Part shown: piece after piece, positions 24,385 through 33,002 of the stretch | How the letters are laid out: each line of letters opens with the position of its first letter | Numbering within the stretch: position 1 is the stretch's first letter | Assembly: GCF_037572415.1 (NCBI RefSeq) | Contig: NZ_JBBHLB010000002.1 | Coordinates: 124,001-188,000 of the forward strand | Reading direction: 5' to 3' | Length of the DNA stretch: 64,000 bases | Source: Flavonifractor porci | Lineage (GTDB): Bacteria > Bacillota > Clostridia > Oscillospirales > Oscillospiraceae | Notes under the pieces: generated by a model | Database searches by the model: none | What the model was told of the DNA's origin: nothing | Seen by the model: only the letters and a program-made list of their open reading frames with translations | Made by a program: the position numbers and the translations under genes

Positions 24385-25521
24385 GTGCTGGAAGTGTATA
24401 TCCCGGTGGGGAACAAGAGGCTGCGCTGCGGCTATACCACCGGTACCTGTGCCGCCGCCGCTACAGCCGGGGCGGTCCGGCTGCTGCTCACCGGGCAGAG
24501 TCTGCCCGCTGTCCGTATTGAGACCCCGGCAGGGATTCCAGTAGAGGTCGAGCTGCTGGAGCACGCCGCCGGAACCGGCTGGGCCAGCTGCGCAGTCCGG
24601 AAGGACGGCGGGGACGACCCGGATGTGACAAACGGCACCCGGATCTTTGCCCGGGCGGAAAAGACCAACACCCCGGGCGTCACCATCGACGGCGGTACCG
24701 GCGTGGGCCGGGTGACCCGGCCCGGACTGGACCAGCCGGTAGGCGCGGCCGCTATCAACTCCACCCCCCGGCGGATGATCCGGCAGCAGGCGGAGGAGGA
24801 GATGGCCAGGGCCGGCTATGCCGGCGGGCTGGCCATCTCCATCTCAGTGCCGGAGGGGGAGGCCCTGGCGGGGCGCACCTTCAACCCGCGGCTGGGCATT
24901 GAGGGGGGCATCTCCATCCTGGGTACCAGCGGCATCGTCCGCCCCATGAGCGAGGCCGCCCTCATCGACTCCCTCTATCTGGAGCAGGATATGGCCCGCG
25001 TCGCCGGAGTGACCGATTTGCTGGTCACCCCCGGCAACTACGGGGATACCTTTGCGGAACAGACTTTGAGGTTGGACCTGACCCATCGCTGCACCTGCAG
25101 CAACTACCTGGGCCACGCCATCGACTACGCCGCCGGGCTGGGCTTCCGGTCCTTCCTGCTGGTGGGCCACCTGGGCAAGCTGATCAAGGTGGCGGCGGGA
25201 AGCATGAACACCCACTCCAAGGTGGCCGACGGCCGGCGGGAGACCCTCACCGCCCACGCCGCTCTGGCGGGCGGAAGCCCGGCGCTGCTGAAAGCCCTCT
25301 TTGCCTGCCCTACTACCGATGCGGGGGTGGAGCTGCTGAAGGAGGTCGGGCTGCTGGAGCCGGTGATGGCCTCCATTGCCCAGGCCCTGGAGGAGGTATT
25401 GCACCACCGGGCCGGGCCCGACCTGGCCATTGAGGCGGTGTTCTTCTCCAACCAGTATGGACTGCTGGGACAGACAGCGGGAGCTGATAAACTGCTTGCC
25501 CTGCATCAACATCAATCGTAG
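24385..25521 (+). CDS. cbiD: Cobalt-precorrin-5B C1-methyltransferase
   Basis: 378 residues. LRCGYTTGTCAAAATAGAV at the N-terminus is the CbiD signature; GVGRVTRPGLDQPVGAAAIN and EGGISILGTSGIVRPMSE are further CbiD blocks. The enzyme methylates C1 of cobalt-precorrin-5B in the anaerobic B12 route after CbiG has opened the ring lactone. TTG at 24382 and GTG at 24385 are both in frame; AGGAGG is spaced better for the GTG. It is the first gene after the riboswitch terminator. The stop codon lies inside a small palindromic repeat. Confidence 0.95.
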   Translation: MLEVYIPVGNKRLRCGYTTGTCAAAATAGAVRLLLTGQSLPAVRIETPAGIPVEVELLEHAAGTGWASCAVRKDGGDDPDVTNGTRIFARAEKTNTPGVTIDGGTGVGRVTRPGLDQPVGAAAINSTPRRMIRQQAEEEMARAGYAGGLAISISVPEGEALAGRTFNPRLGIEGGISILGTSGIVRPMSEAALIDSLYLEQDMARVAGVTDLLVTPGNYGDTFAEQTLRLDLTHRCTCSNYLGHAIDYAAGLGFRSFLLVGHLGKLIKVAAGSMNTHSKVADGRRETLTAHAALAGGSPALLKALFACPTTDAGVELLKEVGLLEPVMASIAQALEEVLHHRAGPDLAIEAVFFSNQYGLLGQTAGADKLLALHQHQS

Positions 25522-25546
25522 GGGCGACCTTTATGGTCGTCCGCCG
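25516..25546. repeat. Small palindromic repeat, GTAGGGGCG type
   Basis: GTAGGGGCGACC, loop TTTAT, GGTCGTCCG. It begins within the cbiD stop codon. It shares GTAGGGGCG and a facing GTCCG/GCCCG arm with the copy at 32432-32461. Confidence 0.7.
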
Positions 25547-25567
25547 ATACAGATAGGAGTTTCGATT

Positions 25568-26323
25568 ATGGTACATTTCATCGGCGCGGGCCCCGGCGGG
25601 GCCGATCTCATCACCGTGCGGGGAGCCAAGCTGCTGGGGGAGGCGGATGTCATCATCTACGCCGGTTCCCTGGTAAACCCCGCTCTGCTGGATTATAAAA
25701 AGGAAGGCTGCCAGGTCTACGACAGCGCCAAGATGACCCTGGAAGAGGTTATCGAGGTGATACGGCAGACCGAGGCCAGGGGGGGCACCACCGTCCGGCT
25801 CCATACCGGCGACCCCTCCCTGTACGGCGCTCACCGGGAACAGATGGATGAGCTGGACAAACTGGGCATTGCCTACGATGTGACTCCCGGCGTGTCCTCC
25901 TTCTCCGGAGCCGCCGCAGCCCTCTGCGCGGAGTATACTCTGCCTGATGTATCACAGTCGGTTATCATCACCCGCATGGCGGGCCGCACTCCGGTGCCCG
26001 AGGGAGAGCAGCTGCGCAAGATGGCCTCCCACGGCTGCACCATGGTGCTCTTCCTGTCCACCGGCCTGCTGGAGCAGGTGGAGGAGGAGCTGATGGCGGG
26101 AGGCTATTCTCCCGACACCCCGGCGGCTATCGTGTACAAGGCCACCTGGCCGGAGGAGAAGGTGTACCGCTGCACCGTGTCCACCCTGGCCAAAACCGCC
26201 AGGGAGAATAAGGTGACCAAGACGGCTCTCATTACCATCGGTTATTTTTTGGGGAACGATTACCAGCGGTCCAAGCTGTACGACCCCACCTTTACCCATG
26301 AATTCCGGGAGGCCAGCCAGTGA
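25568..26323 (+). CDS. cbiF: Cobalt-precorrin-4 C11-methyltransferase
   Basis: 251 residues of the tetrapyrrole methylase fold. VHFIGAGPGGADLITVRG is the N-terminal SAM loop, RLHTGDPSLYGAHREQMDEL the active-site loop, and VTPGVSSFSGAAAALCAEYTLP the CbiF/CobM signature. It adds the C11 methyl group to cobalt-precorrin-4. ATG at 25568 has a modest AGGAG upstream. Its stop overlaps cbiG. Confidence 0.95.
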   Translation: MVHFIGAGPGGADLITVRGAKLLGEADVIIYAGSLVNPALLDYKKEGCQVYDSAKMTLEEVIEVIRQTEARGGTTVRLHTGDPSLYGAHREQMDELDKLGIAYDVTPGVSSFSGAAAALCAEYTLPDVSQSVIITRMAGRTPVPEGEQLRKMASHGCTMVLFLSTGLLEQVEEELMAGGYSPDTPAAIVYKATWPEEKVYRCTVSTLAKTARENKVTKTALITIGYFLGNDYQRSKLYDPTFTHEFREASQ

Positions 26324-27309
26324 CGGCGGCCATCATCGCCTTTACCAGGCGGGGGGCGGACTTGGGGCGTACCCTGGCCGATACGCTGGGGGCCACCCTC
26401 CATGTGCCCGCCCGCTTCGCCCCTGAGGTGGGAGCGGAGGCCTACGACAGTCTGGAGGGCTGGACCGCCAAAGCCTGGACCGAGGCGGACGCCCTCATCT
26501 TTGTGGGGGCGGCGGGCATCGCTGTCCGGGCCATCGCCCCCCATGTGAAGGATAAATTCACCGATCCCGCCGTGGTGAGTGTGGACGAGGCGGGACGGTT
26601 CGTCATCCCCCTGCTGTCCGGCCATGTGGGCGGGGCCAATGAACTGGCCCTGAAGGTGGCCGCCCTCACCGGTGGTCAGGCGGCGGTGTCCACCGCCACC
26701 GACGTCAACGGCCTGTTTGCCGTGGACGTGTGGGCCAGGGAGCGGGGCATGGTCATCACTGACCGGGTGCTGGCCAAGGAGATCTCCGCCGCCCTGCTGG
26801 AGGGGAAGCGCGTGGGCTTTGCCAGCGACTTCGGCCACCCCTGCCCGACGGGACTGACAGAGGCCCCGGCGGAGCTGGGCGTGTGGGTCACCTGGAAAAC
26901 AGGGGCCGGCCCCTTCCCCCGCACCCTGCGGCTGGCCCCCCGGGGGCTGATCCTGGGCATCGGCTGCCGGAGAGGAACTCCCATGGAGACCATCCGGGGG
27001 GCGGTGGAGGAGGCCCTGTCCGGCTATGAAGCCCAGGCGGTAGCCCAGGTGGCCACCATTGATTTGAAAGAAAATGAGCCCGGCCTGCTGGCCTTCTGTG
27101 CCGCCCAAAACCTGCCCCTGGCCGTCTTTTCGGCGGCGGAGCTGGAACAGGCGGAGGGAACCTTCACCCCGTCCGCCTTTGTGGCCCATATCACCGGGGT
27201 GGATAACGTGTGCGAGCGGGCGGCAGTGTGTGCCGGCGGTACCATTCTGGTACCCAAGCAGGCAAAAAACGGCGTCACCGTGGCGGTGGCAGGAAGGAAG
27301 ATCCTATGA
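26320..27309 (+). CDS. cbiG: Cobalt-precorrin-5A hydrolase
   Basis: 329 residues. The N-terminal part (FVGAAGIAVRAIAPHVKDKF, then VVSVDEAGRFVIPLLSGHVG) and the C-terminal part (GLILGIGCRRGTPMETI, then DLKENEPGLLAFC) are the two CbiG domains. It hydrolyses the delta-lactone of cobalt-precorrin-5A, releasing the C20 carbon as acetaldehyde, and supplies the CbiD substrate. GTG start at 26320 overlaps cbiF by four bases; stop overlaps cbiH. Confidence 0.94.
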   Translation: MTAAIIAFTRRGADLGRTLADTLGATLHVPARFAPEVGAEAYDSLEGWTAKAWTEADALIFVGAAGIAVRAIAPHVKDKFTDPAVVSVDEAGRFVIPLLSGHVGGANELALKVAALTGGQAAVSTATDVNGLFAVDVWARERGMVITDRVLAKEISAALLEGKRVGFASDFGHPCPTGLTEAPAELGVWVTWKTGAGPFPRTLRLAPRGLILGIGCRRGTPMETIRGAVEEALSGYEAQAVAQVATIDLKENEPGLLAFCAAQNLPLAVFSAAELEQAEGTFTPSAFVAHITGVDNVCERAAVCAGGTILVPKQAKNGVTVAVAGRKIL

Positions 27310-28040
27310 AAGTAACAGTTATCGGACTGGGCCCCGGCGGCGGCGCCGACCTCACCGGTCGTGCCCGGGCCGCTTTGGAAGGGTGCGACCTGATCGTGGG
27401 CTATACCGCCTATATTGAGCTGGTACGCCCTGATTTCCCTGAAAAAGAGGTGCTGTCCACCGGGATGCGCCGGGAGGTGGACCGCTGCCGGGCTGCCGTG
27501 GAGGCCGCCCTCACCGGCAAGGACGTGGCGGTGGTATGCTCCGGCGACTCCGGCGTGTACGGCATGGCGGGACTGATCTATGAGGTGGCTCAGGAGTATG
27601 ACCCCATTGAGATCGAAGTGGTGCCCGGCATTACCGCCGCCTGCGGCGGCGCCGCCGTGCTGGGCGCCCCTCTGACCCACGACTTTGCGGTGATCTCCCT
27701 GTCCGATCTGCTCACCCCCTGGGAGAAGATCGAGAGGCGGCTCACCGCCGCCGCCCAGGCGGATTTCGTGATCTGCCTCTACAACCCCGCCAGCAAAAAC
27801 CGGCCCGACTATTTGCAGCGGGCTTGCGACATCCTGCTGCGGGACAAGGACCCGGAGACCGTGTGCGGCACCGTCCGCAACATCGGCCGGGAGGGGGAGG
27901 AGGGTAAGCTCCTCACCCTGGCCCAGCTGCGGGACACCCAGGTGGATATGTTCACCACCGTGTTCATCGGCAACAGCCAGACCAAGGTGCTGGGCGGCAA
28001 GATGGTCACCCCCCGTGGCTACCTCCAGCGGGGGGAATAA
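27306..28040 (+). CDS. cbiH: Precorrin-3B / cobalt-factor III C17-methyltransferase
   Basis: 244 residues. VIGLGPGGGADLTGRARAAL, VVCSGDSGVYGMAGLIYE and VVPGITAACGGAAVLGAPLT define the CbiH/CobJ branch. It methylates C17 and contracts the ring, making cobalt-precorrin-4. It has no fused ferredoxin or CbiG domain, the shorter form seen in many clostridia. Overlaps cbiG by four bases and is one base from cbiJ. Confidence 0.94.
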   Translation: MKVTVIGLGPGGGADLTGRARAALEGCDLIVGYTAYIELVRPDFPEKEVLSTGMRREVDRCRAAVEAALTGKDVAVVCSGDSGVYGMAGLIYEVAQEYDPIEIEVVPGITAACGGAAVLGAPLTHDFAVISLSDLLTPWEKIERRLTAAAQADFVICLYNPASKNRPDYLQRACDILLRDKDPETVCGTVRNIGREGEEGKLLTLAQLRDTQVDMFTTVFIGNSQTKVLGGKMVTPRGYLQRGE

Positions 28041-28041
28041 G

Positions 28042-28785
28042 ATGAACATCCTGCTCTTCGGCGGCACCGGCGAGGGGAGAGAACTGGCTCAGTGGCTGCT
28101 GGATCAGAAGATCCCTACTCTGGTGTGCGTGGCCACCGAGTATGGCGAGACCCTCCTGCCCTCTGAGACGGAGGCCCACGTGGGCCGGATGGACCGGGAG
28201 GAAATGGAGAAGCTGATGGCCTCCCGCCCCTTCACCCACGTGGTGGACGCCACCCACCCCTACGCCGTGGAGGTGACCGCCAACATCAAGGCCGCGGCGG
28301 AAGGGGCCGGTCTGCCTCTCCTGCGGCTGGTGCGCCAGTCCGATGGGGAGGACCTGTGCCACAAGGCGGGAGACATGGCCGGGGCGGCGTATATGCTGGA
28401 GCGGCTGCCGGGCAACGTGCTGCTCACCACCGGCAGCAAGGAACTGGACGCCTTTGCAAAGCCCGGCCTGGTGGAGCGGTGCTATCCCCGGGTGCTGCCC
28501 ATGGCGGATTCTCTGGACCGCTGCCTGAAGCTGGGCTTTCCGCCCAAGAACATCATCTGTATGCAGGGCCCCTTCTCCAAGGAACTGAATGTGGCCCTGC
28601 TGAAGCAATGTCACATCAAGACCCTAGTAACCAAGGACACCGGAGGCTACGGCGGGTTCCGGGAGAAGGCGGAGGCCGCCCGTGAGGCGGGGTGCGCGCT
28701 GCTGGTGGTGGAGCGGCCCCAGACCGAGACCGGCCTGACCCTGGAAGAATGTAAGGAGAAACTGCTGCGGGAGGGAGAAGCATGA
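28042..28785 (+). CDS. cbiJ: Cobalt-precorrin-6A reductase
   Basis: 247 residues. LLFGGTGEGRELAQWLLD is the N-terminal dinucleotide site, HVVDATHPYAVEVTANIKAA and LLTTGSKELDAF are conserved, and VTKDTGGYGGFREKAEAA is the CbiJ/CobK C-terminal block (usual KNSGGxGG). It reduces the C18-C19 double bond with NAD(P)H. ATG at 28042; the stop overlaps cbiET by four bases. Confidence 0.94.
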   Translation: MNILLFGGTGEGRELAQWLLDQKIPTLVCVATEYGETLLPSETEAHVGRMDREEMEKLMASRPFTHVVDATHPYAVEVTANIKAAAEGAGLPLLRLVRQSDGEDLCHKAGDMAGAAYMLERLPGNVLLTTGSKELDAFAKPGLVERCYPRVLPMADSLDRCLKLGFPPKNIICMQGPFSKELNVALLKQCHIKTLVTKDTGGYGGFREKAEAAREAGCALLVVERPQTETGLTLEECKEKLLREGEA

Positions 28786-29975
28786 AAGTCTATCTCATCG
28801 GCATGGGCATGGGCGCCCCGGAGACCATGACGGTGTGGGCGCTGGAGGCCGTCAAGGCGTGCCCCACCCTGGTGGGCGCTCCCCGGCTGCTGGAGCCCTT
28901 CCAGGAGAGCCACACCTGCGTTCCCCTCATCGCCGGGAGCGATATCGCCGAATACATCGAAAAGCAGCAGGAGGGCCCCGTCGGGGTGCTCCTGTCCGGG
29001 GACACTGGCTTTTACAGCGGAGCCAAAAAGCTGTGGACCCTGCTGGGCAACCATGAGGTGGTCACCATCCCCGGCATCTCCTCTCTCAGCTATTTCTGCG
29101 CCAAGCTGCACACCAGCTGGCAGGATGTGAAGATCGTCAGCGCACACGGCCGCAGCCACAACGTGGTGGGGGAGATCCAGCGCAACAGCCGCACCTTTGC
29201 CCTCACCGGCGGGGTTACCCGTGCGGAGGATATCTGCAAGGAGCTGACCCGCCGGGGCCTGGGCGGGGTCACTATCTCGGTGGGAGAGCGGCTGAGTTAC
29301 CCCGACGAGCGGGTGGTCACCGGCACCGCGGCGGAGCTGGCGGAGCAGTCCTTTGCCGACCTGTCGGTGGTGCTGGCCGAGAATCCCGACCCGGTGGTGC
29401 GGCCCTTCAACTCCCCCGGCCTGCCCGACGGGGCCTTCCTGCGGGGGGACGTGCCCATGACCAAGGAGGAGGTGCGCACCCTGGCCATCTCCAAGCTGCG
29501 GCTGGAGGAGCACCATGTGGTGTGGGACGTGGGCGCCGGTACCGGCTCGGTGTCGGTGGAGTGCGCCCTGGCCTGTCCTGCCGGACAGGTGTATGCCGTG
29601 GAGAAGAAGGAAGAGGCCGTGGCCCTGCTGGAAGAGAACAAGGCCCGGTTCCACACCGGCAATCTGGTGGTGGTGCCCGGCACCGCCCCAGCGGCGTTGG
29701 AGGACCTGCCTGCACCCGACCGGGTCTTTCTGGGGGGCACCTCCGGTGAGCTGGAGGAGATTTTAAATATCATCTTCCGGAAAAATCCCGCCGCCCGGGT
29801 GGTATGTACCGCCGTCACCCTGGAGACGGTGGCCGAGGCCGCCCGGCTTTTCGCCCCCCTGGAGGGGGCGGATATGGTGCAGGTGTCTGCCACCCGCACC
29901 CGGCAGGCGGGCCGGTATCACCTGATGGACGCCCAGAATCCGGTGTGGATCTTCTCCGGGGAGGGACGAATATGA
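28782..29975 (+). CDS. cbiET: Fused precorrin-6B C5,15-methyltransferase and C12-decarboxylase
   Basis: 397 residues in two parts. Residues 1 to about 200 are CbiE (tetrapyrrole methylase: VYLIGMGMGAPETMT, GVLLSGDTGFYSGAKKL). From about 220 on is CbiT, a Rossmann methylase with WDVGAGTGSVSVECAL and FLGGTSGELEEILN. Together they methylate C5 and C15 and remove the C12 acetate carboxyl of (cobalt-)precorrin-6B. The fused order is as in CobL. Overlaps its neighbours by four bases. Confidence 0.94.
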   Translation: MKVYLIGMGMGAPETMTVWALEAVKACPTLVGAPRLLEPFQESHTCVPLIAGSDIAEYIEKQQEGPVGVLLSGDTGFYSGAKKLWTLLGNHEVVTIPGISSLSYFCAKLHTSWQDVKIVSAHGRSHNVVGEIQRNSRTFALTGGVTRAEDICKELTRRGLGGVTISVGERLSYPDERVVTGTAAELAEQSFADLSVVLAENPDPVVRPFNSPGLPDGAFLRGDVPMTKEEVRTLAISKLRLEEHHVVWDVGAGTGSVSVECALACPAGQVYAVEKKEEAVALLEENKARFHTGNLVVVPGTAPAALEDLPAPDRVFLGGTSGELEEILNIIFRKNPAARVVCTAVTLETVAEAARLFAPLEGADMVQVSATRTRQAGRYHLMDAQNPVWIFSGEGRI

Positions 29976-31339
29976 GTACCCCACGGCTGCTGCTGTGCGC
30001 CCCCGCCAGCGGAGGGGGCAAGACCACCGTCACCTGCGCTCTTTTGCAGGCCCTGATGGACCGAAAGGTCAATCCTGTGGCCTTTAAGTGCGGCCCCGAC
30101 TACATCGACCCCATGTTCCACAGCAAGGTCATCGGGGCCAAGAGCCGCAACCTGGACCTGTTCTTCCTGGGGGAGGACCGTACCCGGTCCCTGCTGGAGC
30201 AAAACAGCATTGGGTCCGGCCTGGCCCTCATCGAGGGGGTCATGGGCTACTATGACGGCATCGCCATGAGCCATGAGGCCAGCGCCTACCACCTGGCCAA
30301 AGCCACCCGTACCCCAGCGGTGCTGGTGGTGGACGGCCGGGGAAGCGCTCTCACCCTGTCCGCTGTAGTCCACGGCCTGAAAACCTTCCGACCGGACAGT
30401 GGTATCCAGGGTGTGATCCTCAACCGGGTGTCCCCCATGCTCTACCCCCGGCTGAAGGAGTGCATTGAGGGGGAGACCGGAGTCACGGTGTATGGCTTCC
30501 TGCCCAGTCTGCCCGACTGTGCCCTGGAGAGCCGCCATCTGGGCCTGGTCACCGCCGACGAGGTGGCGGGCCTGAAAGACAAGCTGAAGAAGCTGGCCGC
30601 CCAGGCGGAGCAGACCATAGACCTAGATGGTCTGCTGGCTCTGGCGGCTTCCGCCTCCGACCTGAACGCCGGACCTCTGGACCTGCCGGAGCCGGTGGAG
30701 GGAGCGCCGGTGATTGCCGTGGCCCGGGACAAGGCATTCTGCTTCTACTACGCTGACGGCCTGGAGTTGCTGGAGAAGCTGGGGGCCAGGCTGGTGGAGT
30801 TCTCCCCCCTGGAGGACCAGGCTTTGCCGGAGGGTACCTGCGGCCTCTACTTGGGGGGCGGCTACCCGGAGCTGCTGGCGGAGAAGCTCAGTCAAAACAC
30901 CGCTATGTTGTCCGCCATCCGGGACGCGGTGGCGGGTGGCCTGCCCACCGTGGCCGAGTGCGGCGGATTTCTTTACCTCCACGAGATGCTGGAGGATGTG
31001 GGCGGAAGAGACTGGCCCATGGCGGGGGTGATCCCCAGCCGGGCCTGGAATACCGGCAAGCTGGGCCGGTTTGGCTATGTGACCCTCACCGCCCGGACCG
31101 ACGGTCTGCTGTGTCAGGCGGGAGAAGAGCTGCCCGCCCATGAGTTCCACTACTGGGACAGCCAGCAGCCCGGCGACAGCTTCCGGGCCCAGAAGCCTTT
31201 GAGTAACCGTGGCTGGGACTGCGGTGTTCATACGCCTACACTGTACGCCGGTTTTCCACACTTTCATTTTTGGGCCAAGCCCGAGATGGCCCGCAATTTC
31301 GTGGCGGCGGCCCGCCGCCGACAGGAGGCATTGCTATGA
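29972..31339 (+). CDS. cbiA: Cobyrinate a,c-diamide synthase
   Basis: 455 residues. The N-terminal dethiobiotin-synthetase-like domain has the P-loop APASGGGKTTVTCAL and FKCGPDYIDPMFH; ALIEGVMGYYDG is the switch region. The C-terminal glutaminase domain has VAECGGFLYLHEML (catalytic Cys) and FHFWAKPEMA (catalytic His). It amidates the a and c side chains of cobyrinate with glutamine and ATP. Start overlaps cbiET; stop overlaps cobT. Confidence 0.96.
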   Translation: MSTPRLLLCAPASGGGKTTVTCALLQALMDRKVNPVAFKCGPDYIDPMFHSKVIGAKSRNLDLFFLGEDRTRSLLEQNSIGSGLALIEGVMGYYDGIAMSHEASAYHLAKATRTPAVLVVDGRGSALTLSAVVHGLKTFRPDSGIQGVILNRVSPMLYPRLKECIEGETGVTVYGFLPSLPDCALESRHLGLVTADEVAGLKDKLKKLAAQAEQTIDLDGLLALAASASDLNAGPLDLPEPVEGAPVIAVARDKAFCFYYADGLELLEKLGARLVEFSPLEDQALPEGTCGLYLGGGYPELLAEKLSQNTAMLSAIRDAVAGGLPTVAECGGFLYLHEMLEDVGGRDWPMAGVIPSRAWNTGKLGRFGYVTLTARTDGLLCQAGEELPAHEFHYWDSQQPGDSFRAQKPLSNRGWDCGVHTPTLYAGFPHFHFWAKPEMARNFVAAARRRQEALL

Positions 31340-32394
31340 CACTGGAAGAAGTGGTCCGTTCCATCACCCCCGCCGATCAAAACGCTGCGGCCCAGGCCAA
31401 GGCCCGCTGGGACGCCATCGCCAAGCCTCTGGGCAGCCTGGGCGCTCTGGAGAGCGCGGTGATCCGCATGGCGGCCATCACCGGCACCCCCAACGTGGAC
31501 ATCTCCAAGCGGGCGGTGGTGGTGATGTGCGCCGACAACGGCGTGGTGGCCGACGGAGTCACCCAGACCGGGCAGGAGGTCACCGCCATTGTGGCGGAGA
31601 ATATGTCCAGCGGTGACACCAGTGTGTGTGCCATGGGCCGGGCCGCCGGGGTGGAGATCGTGCCGGTGGACATCGGTGTGGCCACCCCTCTCCACGGGGA
31701 GCGGATCTTGCAGAAAAACATCCGCCGGGGCACCGCCAACCTGTCCCAGGGTCCCGCCATGACCCGGGAGGAGGCCGAGCGAGCCGTGCTGACCGGTGTG
31801 GAGATTGCCCGGAATCTGTGCGCCAATGGTGTCAAGCTGCTGGGTACCGGCGAGATGGGCATCGGCAACACCACCACCTCCTCCGCCGTGGCCGCCGTGC
31901 TGCTGGGCAAGGAGCCCGAGGTCATGACCGGCCGGGGCGCCGGTCTGTCCAGCGAGGGCCTGGTGCGGAAGATCCACGCCATTGAGCAGGGCATCGCAAT
32001 TAACCAGCCCGACCCCAGCGATCCCATGGACGTGCTCCACAAGGTGGGCGGCCTGGATCTGGCGGGCCTGGCGGGCGTGTTCCTGGGCGGCGCTCTGTGC
32101 CATATACCGGTGCTGGTGGACGGCTTCATCTCCTCGGTGGCCGCCCTCATTGCCGCCCGCATTTGCCCCAACTGTAAGGATTATATGCTGGGTTCCCACG
32201 CCTCCGACGAGCCGGCCAGCAAGCTGGTGCTGGGCGAGCTGGGTCTGGAGCCCTTCCTCTACGCCGGTATGCGGCTGGGCGAGGGCACCGGCGCGGTGGC
32301 GGTGATGCCCCTGCTGGATATGGGCCTGGCGGTGTACCGGGAGATGACTACCTTTGAAGCCGCGGATATTGAGGCCTATCAACCGTTAACGTGA
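31336..32394 (+). CDS. cobT: Nicotinate-nucleotide:dimethylbenzimidazole phosphoribosyltransferase
   Basis: 352 residues. KPLGSLGALESAVIRMAAI near the start, VVVMCADNGVVADGVTQTG, TGEMGIGNTTTSSAVAAVLLG and the catalytic-Glu block GMRLGEGTGAVAV are CobT hallmarks. It makes alpha-ribazole phosphate, the lower-ligand nucleotide. No genes for making dimethylbenzimidazole (bzaA-E or bluB) lie here, so the base may be scavenged or a different one used. Overlaps cbiA by four bases. Confidence 0.96.
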   Translation: MTLEEVVRSITPADQNAAAQAKARWDAIAKPLGSLGALESAVIRMAAITGTPNVDISKRAVVVMCADNGVVADGVTQTGQEVTAIVAENMSSGDTSVCAMGRAAGVEIVPVDIGVATPLHGERILQKNIRRGTANLSQGPAMTREEAERAVLTGVEIARNLCANGVKLLGTGEMGIGNTTTSSAVAAVLLGKEPEVMTGRGAGLSSEGLVRKIHAIEQGIAINQPDPSDPMDVLHKVGGLDLAGLAGVFLGGALCHIPVLVDGFISSVAALIAARICPNCKDYMLGSHASDEPASKLVLGELGLEPFLYAGMRLGEGTGAVAVMPLLDMGLAVYREMTTFEAADIEAYQPLT

Positions 32395-32431
32395 CGCGGG
32401 CCGATGTGGGCATCGGCTCCTACGGGGGTTG

Positions 32432-32461
32432 ATTGTAGGGGCGGGTGCCCACACCCGCCCG
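32432..32461. repeat. Small palindromic repeat, GTAGGGGCG type, second copy
   Basis: TTGTAGGGGCGGGTG, loop CCCA, CACCCGCCCG. A separate small hairpin (GCCGAT/ATCGGC, 32400-32417) lies between it and the cobT stop. These make up the only real gap within the front half of the operon. Confidence 0.72.
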
Positions 32462-32480
32462 TTTGAAGGGAGGAATCACC

Positions 32481-33002
32481 ATGTTAATCCTGGTTTCCGG
32501 CGGCTCGGCCAGCGGGAAGTCGGAATTTGCCGAGGGTCTGGTGACCTCCTCCGGCCTGGAAAAGCGGATCTATCTGGCCACCATGCAGGTGTGGGACGCC
32601 GAGAGCATCCGCCGGGTGGAGCGTCACCGGCAGATGCGCGCCGGCAAGGGCTTTGAGACGGTGGAGTGTCCCACCGGCCTGGCGGACGCCATTCTCCCTG
32701 CCGGCTGCGCCGTGCTGCTGGAGGACCTGTCCAACCTGTGCGCCAACGAGTATTTTTCCCCCGACGGGAAGGACGGTGCTCTGGACCGGGTGCTCTCTGG
32801 CATCTGTAAGGCGGCAGAGCAGGCGGAGCTGCTGGTGGTGGTCACCAACGAGCTTTTCTCCGATGGCATGGATTACGACCCCGTCACCCTGGACTATCTG
32901 TCGGTACTGGGGGAGCTGAATCGCCGGGTGGCCGCCCTGGCGGGGCAGGTCTACGAAGTGGTGTGCGGCATCCCCGTGGCGTGGAAAGGAGAACGTGCGT
33001 GA
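32481..33002 (+). CDS. cobU: Adenosylcobinamide kinase/guanylyltransferase homolog, first paralog
   Basis: 173 residues. VSGGSASGKSEFAEGL is the P-loop and IRRVERHRQMRAGKGFETVE supplies the histidine that is guanylylated in CobU. LLEDLSNLCANEYF follows. The stretch where CobU normally reads VSNEVGxGIVP is here VTNELFSDGMDYDP, so the conserved Glu-Val-Gly is lost. The end (YEVVCGIPVAWK) is regular. It phosphorylates adenosylcobinamide and may transfer GMP. The second paralog at 33763 keeps EVGCGVVP, so the two may share the work. AGGGAGGAATC is the ribosome site. Confidence 0.85.
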   Translation: MLILVSGGSASGKSEFAEGLVTSSGLEKRIYLATMQVWDAESIRRVERHRQMRAGKGFETVECPTGLADAILPAGCAVLLEDLSNLCANEYFSPDGKDGALDRVLSGICKAAEQAELLVVVTNELFSDGMDYDPVTLDYLSVLGELNRRVAALAGQVYEVVCGIPVAWKGERA

